From Vibrio ishigakensis (GTDB lineage: Bacteria; Pseudomonadota; Gammaproteobacteria; Enterobacterales; Vibrionaceae), in assembly GCF_024347675.1 (NCBI RefSeq), contig NZ_AP024881.1, positions 2,790,001 through 2,854,000 of the forward strand: DNA of 64,000 bases, read 5' to 3'. Position numbers and translations under genes: made by a program. The notes below the pieces were generated by a model. It was not told the origin of the DNA, did not search any database, and worked only from the letters and a program-made list of their open reading frames with translations. This document shows positions 35,244 through 52,363 of the stretch, one piece after another. The number at the start of each line of letters is the position of its first letter. The stretch's first letter is position 1.

Positions 35244-35328
35244 TGGTGGAGGGGGACGGATTCGAACCATCGAAGGCAGTGCCGTCAGATTTACAGTCTG
35301 ATCCCTTTGGCCACTCGGGAACCCCTCC
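35244..35328 (-). tRNA. tyrU: tRNA-Tyr (GTA)
   Basis: An 85-base class II tRNA with a long variable arm and encoded CCA. The anticodon stem-loop CAGACTGTAAATCTG carries GTA. Acceptor stem GGAGGGG/CCCCTCC. Confidence 0.97.
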
Positions 35329-35362
35329 AAATTTTACTCACTTTCACTCATTTAGGAGAAAG

Positions 35363-35438
<76 letters not shown>

Positions 35439-35453
35439 ACATAAGTGGGGCGC

Positions 35454-35482
35454 ATTCTATGGGATGAAAGAAACCCTTGCAA
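35454..35482 (-). promoter_or_regulatory. Promoter of the tRNA-tuf operon
   Basis: TTGCAA (35477-35482), a 17-base gap and TAGAAT (35454-35459) on the minus strand, followed by the discriminator GCGCCCC. An A/T-rich stretch with a run of T lies upstream, like an UP element. The GC-rich discriminator is the hallmark of ppGpp-repressed stable RNA promoters. Confidence 0.8.
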
Positions 35483-35643
35483 TAGCAAACATCAAAAAAA
35501 CAACAGATTTTGCACATTTGACGCCGATCGATGAAAATCTAAGCACAATGACCTAATAAAACGCTCAAGTATTCTTTCATCTAATTGCAAATTCTACTGC
35601 GTCCTGTATGTTTGAAGCCCAGTTTCAGATAGGGACAGATTTG

Positions 35644-36567
35644 ATGGATTCACACATAAACTTCAATCGATCACGATGGTCAGAATTGAGAGCTTCAGTA
35701 CCTATGGTATTGGACGATTCAGACATTGAAGAACTGCGTGGCATCAATGAGAATCTTGATACGACTGAAGTGGAAGAGATCTACCTTCCCCTATCCCGTC
35801 TTCTTAACCTGCACGTTGGCTCTCAACAGCGAAGAACAGAGGTTCTGGATACCTTCCTTAATCGCCCAAGAGCAAACACACCATTTATTATCGGCATTGC
35901 AGGCAGTGTCGCGGTAGGCAAAAGCACTACCGCACGTCTACTAAAAGCACTGCTATCTCGTTGGGAAAATCATCCTAAGGTCGATCTAGTAACCACAGAT
36001 GGCTTTCTGTATCCGAAAAAGGTACTTGAGGATCGAGGCATTATGCATCGCAAGGGCTTCCCAGAGTCTTACGATATAAAGCGCTTGGTGCAATTTGTTG
36101 CTGATGTGAAAGCGGGTAAGGCTGAACTGGAAGTTCCCGTCTATTCTCATATTACCTACGACATCACTGATGAGGTGAAGGTAGTTGATAGACCAGACAT
36201 TCTTATCATTGAAGGATTGAACGTACTACAAAGTGGCATGGACTATCCCCATGAACCACATCGAGTGTTCGTTTCCGACTTTCTCGATTTCTCTATCTAT
36301 GTAGATGCAGATAGCGATGTGATTGAGCAATGGTATGTCGACCGCTTCTTGAAGTTCCGCTCAGGTGCGTTTACCAAGCCTAACTCCTACTTTGGTCACT
36401 ACACAAAGCTCACTGAGCAAGAGGCCAACGATAAGGCTCGCTCTATCTGGAGAGAAATAAATGGCCTCAACCTAGATAGAAATATCTTACCTACCAAGAA
36501 TAGAGCCAAGCTTATTCTGCATAAGAGTGGGGACCATTCGGTAGATCAGATATCCTTGCGCAGTTAG
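35644..36567 (+). CDS. coaA: Pantothenate kinase (type I)
   Basis: CoaA phosphorylates pantothenate, the first committed step to coenzyme A, and is inhibited by CoA. The P-loop '[14 protein letters not shown]' is near 86-99, and '[11 protein letters not shown]', 'KGFPESYD', '[12 protein letters not shown]' and '[10 protein letters not shown]' are conserved. I chose the ATG at 35644 (307 residues) with AGGGAC upstream; the ATG at 35608 has no ribosome site and would add 12 residues. Its stop overlaps the birA stop by 4 bases. Confidence 0.96.
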   Translation: MDSHINFNRSRWSELRASVPMVLDDSDIEELRGINENLDTTEVEEIYLPLSRLLNLHVGSQQRRTEVLDTFLNRPRANTPFIIGIAGSVAVGKSTTARLLKALLSRWENHPKVDLVTTDGFLYPKKVLEDRGIMHRKGFPESYDIKRLVQFVADVKAGKAELEVPVYSHITYDITDEVKVVDRPDILIIEGLNVLQSGMDYPHEPHRVFVSDFLDFSIYVDADSDVIEQWYVDRFLKFRSGAFTKPNSYFGHYTKLTEQEANDKARSIWREINGLNLDRNILPTKNRAKLILHKSGDHSVDQISLRS

Positions 36568-37523
36568 TCCGCTGCCCTAACTGATATCTCACCACCAACA
36601 TACTGCTCAATGCCGGAATCTGTCTCCAACAGCAGAGCACCACTTGAATCTATACCACGGCATACACCATGGACTTCTCGGTTACCCATGATCAATTTGA
36701 TATTTTGACCAATGAAGTTGTCATACTTGTGCCAAGTATCGAGGAATGGTTTCAGGCCTTGAGTCTCATAAAGCTCTATCGATGAACACAGCTTCTGTGT
36801 AAGGGTTTTGACTAACTCATTGCGCAGGTTAGTTTGGCCGTTGGCAATTTCATTCAGAGAGGTCCATGGCTGATCGATACCCTCAACATTCTCAGGCATG
36901 GCTACATTCACACCCACTCCTATGATGAGATTAGCGGCATCGCCGGCTTGTCCAGAGAGCTCTACAAGGATACCCGCTAGCTTCTTCTGATTATGATAAA
37001 CATCATTCGGCCACTTCAGCTTACAGCCCTGAACACCTAACTCTTCCAGTGCTTCTACCAAAGCAATACCGATAACTAAGCTGATACCCATAGCAGCCTG
37101 GAGACCAGCTTCTAGACGCCAATACATAGAATAATAGATATTCGAACCATAAGGGGAAATCCATGCACGACCACGTCGACCGCGACCTTGAGTCTGATAC
37201 TCGGCAACACACACGCTCCCTGACTCAACATCCTTCTGATTTAGAAGATACTGATTGGTAGAGTCTATGACTGGAATAACCTCGATAGGCACTGAAAGGC
37301 CTTGCTGAAGATAATCAGGATTAAGTAGCTCTAGCGGTTGCTCTAGCTTATAACCCTTACCCTTAACACTGTAGATATCGATACCTAACTCTTGGATTCC
37401 GCGGATGTGACGAGCAATTGCTGCTCTCGATACACCGAATACCTCGCCAAGCTGTTCTCCAGAATAGAACTTACCATCACAAAGCTGTTGAATCAGTTTT
37501 GTTTTAAGGGTGAAGTCTTTCAT
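36564..37523 (-). CDS. birA: Biotin-[acetyl-CoA-carboxylase] ligase / biotin operon repressor
   Basis: BirA attaches biotin to AccB and, with biotinyl-AMP, represses biotin genes. The 319-residue protein has an N-terminal winged helix (about 1-60, '[19 protein letters not shown]'), the catalytic '[12 protein letters not shown]' near 114-125, '[18 protein letters not shown]' and a C-terminal SH3-like part. It starts directly after the murB stop with no gap, the usual murB-birA pair. Confidence 0.96.
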   Translation of the reverse strand: MKDFTLKTKLIQQLCDGKFYSGEQLGEVFGVSRAAIARHIRGIQELGIDIYSVKGKGYKLEQPLELLNPDYLQQGLSVPIEVIPVIDSTNQYLLNQKDVESGSVCVAEYQTQGRGRRGRAWISPYGSNIYYSMYWRLEAGLQAAMGISLVIGIALVEALEELGVQGCKLKWPNDVYHNQKKLAGILVELSGQAGDAANLIIGVGVNVAMPENVEGIDQPWTSLNEIANGQTNLRNELVKTLTQKLCSSIELYETQGLKPFLDTWHKYDNFIGQNIKLIMGNREVHGVCRGIDSSGALLLETDSGIEQYVGGEISVRAAD

Positions 37524-38570
37524 TTACAGTCCTTGTATAACCTGAGCTAGATTAGTCTCCGAAGAAGCGCCCATAAAGCGAACCTCATGTTCAAGCTCGA
37601 TACGATATTTATCCTGAACCGTTTGCTTAACACGCTGAGCAACCTGAACAACGTCCAAAGCCGTTGCCCCGCCCTTGTTCACAATTACTAGGGCTTGTTT
37701 ATCATGTACTCGAGCACCACCAATCTGGAATCCCTTTAGGCCGGCATTATCAATAAGCCATCCTGCCGCGACCTTAAAGCCGTCGGCAACCTCGAATGTT
37801 ACAAGGTTCGGATACTCAAGCTTAAGTTCTTGATGAAGCTCAACACTGATAACTGGGTTCTTAAAGAAGCTACCAGCATTACCCTCAACCCTTGGATCAG
37901 GCAGTTTAGATTGACGAGTCTGCTTCACCGCTTCAAAGATCTTAAGTGCAGTCGGTTCACCTTCAATGAGATTCTGCAGGGCGCCATATTGGGTTTTAGG
38001 TTGCCATGCTTTAGGCAATTTGAGGCCAACCTTGGTAATAAGCGCTTTACCAAACAACTCCTGTTTAAAGATAGAGTCACGATAACCAAACTGACATTGA
38101 TCCGCCGATAGACGTTTGATCCCGAGATCGACTAGGTCAAGATACTCCACATAGTCGCACACATCTTTCAACTCGATACCATAGGCACCTATATTCTGGA
38201 TCGGCGCTGTACCCACACAGCCCGGAATCAAAGCAAGGTTCTCAAGACCTGGAATCCCCTTAAGTACACTCCACTCAACTAGGGATGGCCAATCTTCACC
38301 AGAAGCGCAATCTAGATACCAATGCTCGTCATCTTCTGTTACCTCGATGCCTTGAATACGGTTAAGTACAGCGACACCGTCGAAGTCCTCAGTAAAGAGC
38401 ATGTTACTGCCTCGACCGAGCGGAAGTTTAGGCAAGTCTTTCCACTCGCTACTTTGATAAACGGAGATAAGCTCCTCTACACTAGTAGCGGTTACTAAGA
38501 CTCGAGCTTGGCTATCAATACCGAATGTGTGAAACGGTGCGAGATTGGCATTTAAGGTTATTTGTTGCAT
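37524..38570 (-). CDS. murB: UDP-N-acetylenolpyruvoylglucosamine reductase
   Basis: MurB reduces UDP-GlcNAc-enolpyruvate to UDP-MurNAc with NADPH and FAD in the cytosol. The 348-residue protein is the type I (E. coli) form. It shows 'NTFG'-like 'FHTFGIDSQ' near 13, the FAD motif 'LPLGRGSNML', 'GIPGLENLALIPGCVGTAP' and the catalytic Ser in 'EGNAGSFFKNP'. It is operonic with birA. Confidence 0.96.
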   Translation of the reverse strand: MQQITLNANLAPFHTFGIDSQARVLVTATSVEELISVYQSSEWKDLPKLPLGRGSNMLFTEDFDGVAVLNRIQGIEVTEDDEHWYLDCASGEDWPSLVEWSVLKGIPGLENLALIPGCVGTAPIQNIGAYGIELKDVCDYVEYLDLVDLGIKRLSADQCQFGYRDSIFKQELFGKALITKVGLKLPKAWQPKTQYGALQNLIEGEPTALKIFEAVKQTRQSKLPDPRVEGNAGSFFKNPVISVELHQELKLEYPNLVTFEVADGFKVAAGWLIDNAGLKGFQIGGARVHDKQALVIVNKGGATALDVVQVAQRVKQTVQDKYRIELEHEVRFMGASSETNLAQVIQGL

Positions 38571-38649
38571 CTAGGTACGCTTGTAGTGTCTATGAATTGC
38601 GAAACTTCACTTATAATACTGAAACTTAAGTCAAGTCGCAGTCAAATTA

Positions 38650-39072
38650 ATGAAGAATCTGTCAATAGCACAACTGGATCCGATCAAGCTCCCCTTACTA
38701 AAAAAGCTGTATAAGCTCCATTATCCTTCCACCAAGATAAAAGCCGAAGAAGTGATATACGTTGCTGAACTTGAAGGAAAGATAGTTGGGGTAACCCGTT
38801 TTAGACAGATAGAAGATTGGCAACTGCTTACTGGCATGATGGTGGTTACCGAAGAGAGAAAAAAAGGCATTGCAGCTGAAATGCTAGATCAGCTACAAAC
38901 AAACTATCTCGATTCCAAGGTTTACTGTTTCGCCTATTCTCATCTAGTGGACATGTATGCCAAGCACGGCTTTGTGTCCATACCTGAAGACGAGTTACCT
39001 GGATCCCTTAAAGGCTTGTTCAGTAAATATTCGCAGACAAAAGCACTGAATTGCATGCAATATCAGAGATAA
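38650..39072 (+). CDS. GNAT family N-acetyltransferase
   Basis: A 140-residue protein with the GNAT acetyl-CoA fold. Motif A appears as 'MMVVTEERKKGIAAEMLDQL' near 66-85, containing the R-x-x-G-x-A pyrophosphate loop, and a C-terminal 'VDMYAKHGFVSI' fits motif B. Substrate is unknown; no partner is suggested by the flanking murB and pssA. It is a free-standing gene divergent from murB. Confidence 0.8.
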   Translation: MKNLSIAQLDPIKLPLLKKLYKLHYPSTKIKAEEVIYVAELEGKIVGVTRFRQIEDWQLLTGMMVVTEERKKGIAAEMLDQLQTNYLDSKVYCFAYSHLVDMYAKHGFVSIPEDELPGSLKGLFSKYSQTKALNCMQYQR

Positions 39073-39176
39073 CCCATATTCTGGTTGATTGTTTTATCAA
39101 ATCATCTAGGAAGTTTGCGGGCGCTTTTGGTAAAATATTCAACCAATTCAGCCCTTTTTTAGGACTATAGACTTAC

Positions 39177-40520
39177 ATGGTTTTAGCGAGAAATATCATC
39201 GAAGAGCTTAAAGCGGTTCCCGTTGATCCTATTAACTTCAAAACTCTTTACTCCGCAAAGGAGTTTAAAGCGCAAATTGTTGGGCTCATTAGAGCGGCAA
39301 CTAAGCGAATCTATATCGCGGCGCTCTATCTTGAGGATGATGAAGCTGGACGTGAGATCTTTGATGAAATCTATCAAGCCAAGCAGAACAATCCAGAACT
39401 AGACGTTCAGATCTGTGTCGATTGGCATAGAGCTCAACGTGGTTTGATCGGTGCTGAAGAGTCTGATGGTAATGCTGCACTATATACACGTATGGCAAAC
39501 TCTCATGACCATCCTGTTCCAGTTTACGGCGTACCTGTACGTGGTAGAGAAGTATTCGGCGTTCTTCACCTAAAAGGCTTCATCTTTGATGATACCGTTC
39601 TTTACAGTGGTGCTAGCCTAAACAACATCTATCTACACAACCAAGATAAGTATCGCTTCGACAGATACCATCAGATCACCAGTCCAGAGATTGCTGACTC
39701 TATGGTGGCCTTTATGGCTCAATCACTGATCGCTGATCCTGCGGTTAACCTATTGACCAAGAAAGAGCGCCCTACCACCAAGTCACTAAAATCGGCTATA
39801 CGTCAATTGCGTTCTAAGCTGGTCTCAACCAACTACAGATTTAAACACTCTGCTGTAGCGGAAAGCGAACAGCTAGCTATCACCCCTCTGTTAGGTGTTG
39901 GTAAACGTCGCAACCTACTTAATACCAGTATCATTCAACTGCTGAGAGATGCTCGAGAAGAAGTGGTTATCTGTACCCCTTATTTCAACTTCCCAAAAAG
40001 TGTTGAGAAAGAACTGCGCAAGGCACTAAGACGTGGCGTGAAGGTGACTATCGTTGTTGGAGACAAGACTGCGAACGATTTCTTTATCTCCCCAGAAGAA
40101 GAGTTTAAAACCGTAGGTGGTCTTCCATACCTATATGAGATGAATCTACGTCGCTTCCTAAAAGCGAATGAGGCCAATATTGCTAGTCGTAAGCTAGATA
40201 TGCTGCTTTGGAAACACGAAGATAACAGCTATCACCTTAAAGGTATGTGGGTAGATAAGACCCGTATGCTTATTACAGGCAACAACCTCAACCCGCGTGC
40301 TTGGAAGCTTGACCTTGAGAATGCTCTGCTTATCCAGGATAAGAATGGATTGGTTCAAGAGCAGTTTGAGCAAGAGTTCGAGAATATCTTCCAACACACT
40401 CAGCGCATCGGTAGCTACAAACACATAGAGAAAGTAGAAAACTACCCTGATGCAGTCCAGAAGCTACTGCGCAAAGTTACACGCGTTAAAGCTGACAGAG
40501 TCCTCAAGCAATTACTCTAG
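39177..40520 (+). CDS. pssA: CDP-diacylglycerol-serine O-phosphatidyltransferase
   Basis: PssA makes phosphatidylserine, the precursor of phosphatidylethanolamine. This is the phospholipase D-type enzyme of gamma-proteobacteria: two HKD motifs, 'HLKGFIFDDTVLYSGASLN' near 138 and 'HLKGMWVDKTRMLITGNNLN' near 353. 'VDWHRAQRG' and 'VGDKTANDFF' are also conserved. The length of 447 residues is close to E. coli (451). The enzyme has no membrane helix and binds ribosomes or membrane peripherally. Confidence 0.95.
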   Translation: MVLARNIIEELKAVPVDPINFKTLYSAKEFKAQIVGLIRAATKRIYIAALYLEDDEAGREIFDEIYQAKQNNPELDVQICVDWHRAQRGLIGAEESDGNAALYTRMANSHDHPVPVYGVPVRGREVFGVLHLKGFIFDDTVLYSGASLNNIYLHNQDKYRFDRYHQITSPEIADSMVAFMAQSLIADPAVNLLTKKERPTTKSLKSAIRQLRSKLVSTNYRFKHSAVAESEQLAITPLLGVGKRRNLLNTSIIQLLRDAREEVVICTPYFNFPKSVEKELRKALRRGVKVTIVVGDKTANDFFISPEEEFKTVGGLPYLYEMNLRRFLKANEANIASRKLDMLLWKHEDNSYHLKGMWVDKTRMLITGNNLNPRAWKLDLENALLIQDKNGLVQEQFEQEFENIFQHTQRIGSYKHIEKVENYPDAVQKLLRKVTRVKADRVLKQLL

Positions 40521-40528
40521 AAACAACA

Positions 40529-40558
40529 AAGCCCTGAGATACCCTCTCAGGGCTTTTT
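40529..40558 (+). terminator. Terminator of pssA
   Basis: Stem AAGCCCTGAGA/TCTCAGGGCTT (40529-40553) followed by T5. Confidence 0.9.
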
Positions 40559-40560
40559 CT

Positions 40561-40725
40561 TTGTATCTATACTAGCAGACACCACGCTACTCATGTGGTC
40601 TTCTAACTAACCCACGCGCTCTACTAAACTCTCTCTAACCAAAGGTAACTAAGAGTACTAGATAGCTCCCTCAAACTAATGAATTCAGGAGAACACCAGA
40701 TCTAAACCTCCGAATCCCAGAAAGC
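40561..40725. other. Intergenic stretch between pssA and the rrn terminators
   Basis: No gene, tRNA or clear promoter is seen in this stretch on either strand. Only a weak inverted repeat (ACCAC...GTGGT, about 40580-40598) is visible. Confidence 0.6.
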
Positions 40726-40768
40726 AAAAAGGCTCTAGTATTTCTGCCGGGGCGCGCAGTCTAGAGCC
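40726..40768 (-). terminator. Second, distal terminator of the rRNA operon
   Basis: On the minus strand an 8-bp stem GGCTCTAG/CTAGAGCC (40761-40768 with 40731-40738) encloses a smaller GC-rich hairpin and is followed by T5. It lies 20 bases beyond the first terminator, making a tandem pair. Confidence 0.7.
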
Positions 40769-40782
40769 CTCTGGATTAGATG

Positions 40783-40813
40783 CAAAAAAGCCTCAGTCTT
40801 TCGACTGAGGCTT
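40783..40813 (-). terminator. First terminator of the rRNA operon
   Basis: Perfect stem AAGCCTCAGTC/GACTGAGGCTT (40788-40813) followed on the minus strand by T6, directly after tRNA-Trp. Confidence 0.9.
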
Positions 40814-40819
40814 CTAAGA

Positions 40820-40896
<77 letters not shown>

Positions 40897-40939
40897 AAAT
40901 TGTGACTGAAGTCGAATATTTTCTGAGCTTCAGATTCAG

Positions 40940-40962
40940 AAAAACCTCGTAAAAACGAGGTT
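40940..40962 (-). terminator. Weak terminator-like hairpin between tRNA-Asp and tRNA-Trp
   Basis: On the minus strand AACCTCG/CGAGGTT (40956-40962 with 40943-40949) is followed by T3, so the T run is five with two paired. It could lower tRNA-Trp relative to tRNA-Asp or guide processing. Confidence 0.5.
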
Positions 40963-40974
40963 ATCTGTTGTAAG

Positions 40975-41051
40975 TGGCGGAGTGGACGGGACTCGAACCC
41001 GCGACCCCCGGCGTGACAGGCCGGTATTCTAACCAACTGAACTACCACTCC
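40975..41051 (-). tRNA. aspT: tRNA-Asp (GTC)
   Basis: A 77-base tRNA with encoded CCA. Acceptor GGAGTGG/CCACTCC and anticodon GTC in CCTGTCACG. It follows 5S rRNA by about 59 bases, as in E. coli rrnC. Confidence 0.97.
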
Positions 41052-41110
41052 GCACCAATTTGTTATCAATTCAAAGTCTTACTCGCGTTGCTTTGAATCG
41101 ATGTAATTTA

Positions 41111-41230
41111 AAGCCTGGCGATGTCCTACTCTCACATGGGGAAGCCCCACACTACCATCGGCGCTATTGCGTTTCACTTCTGAGTTCGGCATGGAATCAG
41201 GTGGGTCCACAACGCTATGGTCGCCAAGCA
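41111..41230 (-). rRNA. rrf: 5S ribosomal RNA (downstream operon)
   Basis: A 120-base gene starting TGCTTGGCGACCATAGCG and ending in the complementary CGCCAGGC. It contains 'CATGCCGAACTCAGAAGTG', the conserved loop region. The copy in the upstream operon at constant offset has the same length. Confidence 0.97.
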
Positions 41231-41319
41231 AATTCTTAAAATTCGGAAAGCTATCTAAAAGTTCATCACACAATCAACGTTCTATCTTTGAGTCCAACTC
41301 AAAACCTCTTAGGTGTTGT

Positions 41320-44209
<2,890 letters not shown>

Positions 44210-44410
44210 ATACAACCCAAAGAAGTTTCTTAAGGTTGATGAATCAAATCACCAAAGTTGTCTGCAATTATTTAAACATGATGCAGACTCGATTTTGCCG
44301 GACTCAAATTCCAAGAACACTTGATTGTGTGTTGGTACCTAATCTAAAGATTAGGATTTGAGAACTTTTAATTGAATATTGTTAATCAAACAATATTCGT
44401 CAGCTTTCCA

Positions 44411-44425
44411 AATTGTTAAAGAGCA
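44411..44425 (-). promoter_or_regulatory. Spacer boxA before 23S (downstream operon)
   Basis: TGCTCTTTAACAATT on the minus strand matches the rrn boxA antitermination site, which binds NusB-S10 (NusE). It lies between tRNA-Ala and 23S. Confidence 0.8.
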
Positions 44426-44476
44426 GATTTCTTTCGAAACCATTTTTAAAGATTCTTAAGGAAAAACCTTTAAAGA

Positions 44477-44552
44477 TGGTGGAGCTAAGCAGGATCGAAC
44501 TGCTGACCTCCTGCGTGCAAGGCAGGCGCTCTCCCAGCTGAGCTATAGCCCC
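44477..44552 (-). tRNA. tRNA-Ala (TGC)
   Basis: A 76-base tRNA with encoded CCA, acceptor GGGGCTA and anticodon TGC in CTTGCACG. It forms the usual Ile-Ala spacer pair of this rRNA operon. Confidence 0.97.
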
Positions 44553-44590
44553 ATCGAATATCATGTTGAACCAACTCTCTGGGCAAGAAT

Positions 44591-44667
44591 TGGTGGGTCT
44601 GAGTGGACTTGAACCACCGACCTCCCGCTTATCAGGCGAGCGCTCTAACCAGCTGAGCTACAGACCC
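44591..44667 (-). tRNA. tRNA-Ile (GAT)
   Basis: A 77-base tRNA with encoded CCA, acceptor GGGTCTG and anticodon GAT in CCTGATAAG. First spacer tRNA after 16S in the downstream operon. Confidence 0.97.
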
Positions 44668-44734
44668 AACATGAAACTCTTAATTATTAAACCGTATCAA
44701 TCTGTGTGGACACTCATCGTGAATAATCATCGTA

Positions 44735-46287
<1,553 letters not shown>

Positions 46288-46483
46288 AAGTTTTGTTGTT
46301 ACCGAAGTAACGGCTCAATGAATACTGACTTCAAAATCACTAAGTAATTTTAAAGCTATTATCGTTCCAACAGAACGATAATGAATTGACTGTGCCAAGT
46401 CTTTCGACTCGTTTGGTCACTCAGTTCATTGATAAATCTTTTTGGATTATCATCAACGAGTGCCCACACAGATTGATAGGTTT
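46288..46483 (-). other. 16S leader of the downstream rRNA operon
   Basis: Precursor leader between boxA and 16S, without genes. It includes a cUUCGg-capped hairpin (GTTAC/GTAAC, 46298-46311) and the inverted repeat TATCGTTC...GAACGATA (about 46361-46380). Confidence 0.75.
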
Positions 46484-46499
46484 AAATTGTTAAAGAGCT
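46484..46499 (-). promoter_or_regulatory. Leader boxA (downstream operon)
   Basis: AGCTCTTTAACAATTT on the minus strand, the rrn antitermination boxA, about 50 bases after the promoter. Confidence 0.8.
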
Positions 46500-46547
46500 T
46501 GGCTTTCAATGACTTAGCATTAGCTCAGTCATTAGCACAGGACGCGT

Positions 46548-46575
46548 ATATTACGCTCCTCACCGAGAAAGTCAA
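46548..46575 (-). promoter_or_regulatory. Promoter of the downstream rRNA operon
   Basis: TTGACT (46570-46575), a 16-base gap and TAATAT (46548-46553) on the minus strand, followed by ACGCGTCC. An A/T-rich UP-like stretch (46576-46600) lies upstream. It is the only promoter visible between the 5S of the upstream operon and this 16S. Confidence 0.8.
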
Positions 46576-46641
46576 CATAAAACTTTAAGTTTTTTTAAAG
46601 CCTTATGGTGACTGAACTCAATCGAGTTCAATCGGTATTTA

Positions 46642-46761
46642 AAGCCTGGCGATGTCCTACTCTCACATGGGGAAGCCCCACACTACCATCGGCGCTATTG
46701 CGTTTCACTTCTGAGTTCGGCATGGAATCAGGTGGGTCCACAACGCTATGGTCGCCAAGCA
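46642..46761 (-). rRNA. rrf: 5S ribosomal RNA (upstream operon)
   Basis: A 120-base copy matching the other 5S over its full length by reading. It ends the upstream operon; no tRNA follows before the next rRNA promoter. Confidence 0.97.
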
Positions 46762-46850
46762 AATTCTTAAAATTCGGAAAGCTATCTAAAAGTTCATCAC
46801 ACAATCAACGTTCTATCTTTGAGTCCAACTCAAAACCTCTTAGGTGTTGT

Positions 46851-49740
<2,890 letters not shown>

Positions 49741-50056
49741 ATACAACCCAAAGAAGTTTCTTTAAGGTTGATAATCAAATCACCAAAGTTGTCTGCAATT
49801 ATTTAAACATGATGCAGACTCGATTTTGCCGGACTCAAATAATTTCTTTTGCTTTCTAAAAGCGAAAACAAAAGCCAAGAACACTTGATTGTGTGTTGGT
49901 ACCTAAATCATAAAGATTTAGGATTTGAGAACTTTTAATTGAATATTGTTAATCAAACAATATTCGTCAGCTTTCCAAATTGTTAAAGAGCAAGTTTTTC
50001 TGTCTATAAAGACAAAAAACCATTTTTAAAGATTCTTAAGGAAAAACCTTTAAAGA
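49741..50056 (-). other. tRNA-Ala to 23S spacer (upstream operon)
   Basis: No gene. Compared with the other operon it has an extra block of about 30 bases (around 49840-49876) and a longer form of a small hairpin (CCTAAATC/GATTTAGG). It contains a spacer boxA. Confidence 0.7.
49978..49992 (-). promoter_or_regulatory. Spacer boxA before 23S (upstream operon)
   Basis: TGCTCTTTAACAATT on the minus strand, as in the other operon. Confidence 0.8.
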
Positions 50057-50132
50057 TGGTGGAGCTAATCGGGATCGAACCGATGACCTCTTCGCTGCCA
50101 GCGAAGCGCTCTCCCAGCTGAGCTATAGCCCC
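50057..50132 (-). tRNA. tRNA-Ala (GGC)
   Basis: A 76-base tRNA with encoded CCA. The acceptor GGGGCTA/TAGCTCC and D-arm are identical to the Ala(TGC) of the other operon, but the anticodon arm CTTCG-CTGGCAG-CGAAG carries GGC and the T-arm differs. It is the only spacer tRNA in this operon. Confidence 0.95.
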
Positions 50133-50210
50133 ATCTGGTAGAAGAATTCCTTGGTTGCTCTATTAAACCGTATCAATCTGTGTGGACACTCATCGTGAAT
50201 AATCATCGTA

Positions 50211-51763
<1,553 letters not shown>

Positions 51764-51958
51764 AAGTTTTGTTGTTCCGAAGAACGGCTCAATGAATACT
51801 GACTTCAAAATCACTAAGTAATTTTAAAGCTATTATCGTTCCAACAGAACGATAATGAATTGACTGTGCCAAGTCTTTCGACTCGTTTGGTCACTCAGTT
51901 CATTGATAAATCTTTTTGGATTATCATCAACGAGTGCCCACACAGATTGATAGGTTTA
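51764..51958 (-). other. 16S leader of the upstream rRNA operon
   Basis: Nearly the same as the other 16S leader. The cUUCGg hairpin here has a stem one pair shorter (GTTC/GAAC, 51774-51785). No gene is present. Confidence 0.75.
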
Positions 51959-51974
51959 AATTGTTAAAGAGCTT
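51959..51974 (-). promoter_or_regulatory. Leader boxA (upstream operon)
   Basis: AGCTCTTTAACAATTT on the minus strand, the antitermination boxA. Confidence 0.8.
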
Positions 51975-52009
51975 GCTTTTTCGAGGCTTACCTCTCAAAG
52001 CGGACGGCC

Positions 52010-52037
52010 ATTCTAGCGATTTGAATCTCAGTGTCAA
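52010..52037 (-). promoter_or_regulatory. rRNA promoter P2 (upstream operon)
   Basis: Perfect TTGACA (52032-52037), 16-base gap, TAGAAT (52010-52015) on the minus strand, followed by GGCCGTCC. It lies closest to 16S. Confidence 0.82.
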
Positions 52038-52157
52038 ACACTTTTTGCTTTTTATTTTGAGAAGTATTTTCTCATCAAGTTGAAGCAAATGATTCAAGGC
52101 TTTTAGCCTCTGACCACCGCTGAAGCGTTGTGCGCTCTGCCGTGTCAGTGAGGCGGC

Positions 52158-52185
52158 ATTATAGAGATCCTTTTCATCCCCGCAA
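52158..52185 (-). promoter_or_regulatory. rRNA promoter P1 (upstream operon)
   Basis: TTGCGG (52180-52185), 16-base gap, perfect TATAAT (52158-52163) and the discriminator GCCGCCTC on the minus strand. A strong A/T-rich UP-like element (52190-52207, T runs on plus) lies upstream. The layout resembles E. coli rrn P1, 148 bases before P2. Confidence 0.82.
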
Positions 52186-52271
52186 GATCTTTTTTGAAGT
52201 TTTTTTCTAAGCGTTCAAATATCAAGCAAAGCGCTTGTTTTTCACCTTATAAAGTAAACGAGAACATAAAA

Positions 52272-52301
52272 TTGGAAAAATTAATGGTGCGTGCATAATA
52301 T
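52272..52301 (+). promoter_or_regulatory. Possible promoter of the RRM-protein gene
   Basis: TTGGAA, an 18-base gap and TAATAT, about 63 bases before the start codon. Between it and rrn P1 (52208-52271) nothing clear is seen, although Fis sites could lie there. Confidence 0.45.
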
Positions 52302-52363
52302 CTATGTGTCTGTTTTGTTAATAAATTTCACAAACACATCGTCAAATTAGTGAGTCCCGACTT

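Noticed and set aside
40561..40725. Possible degraded tRNA beyond the rRNA operon terminators
   Set aside because: No acceptor stem, T-loop or anticodon arm could be formed on either strand.
52191..52271. Fis-binding sites upstream of rrn P1
   Set aside because: A/T-rich sequence and loose matches are present, but none fits the degenerate Fis consensus well enough to call.
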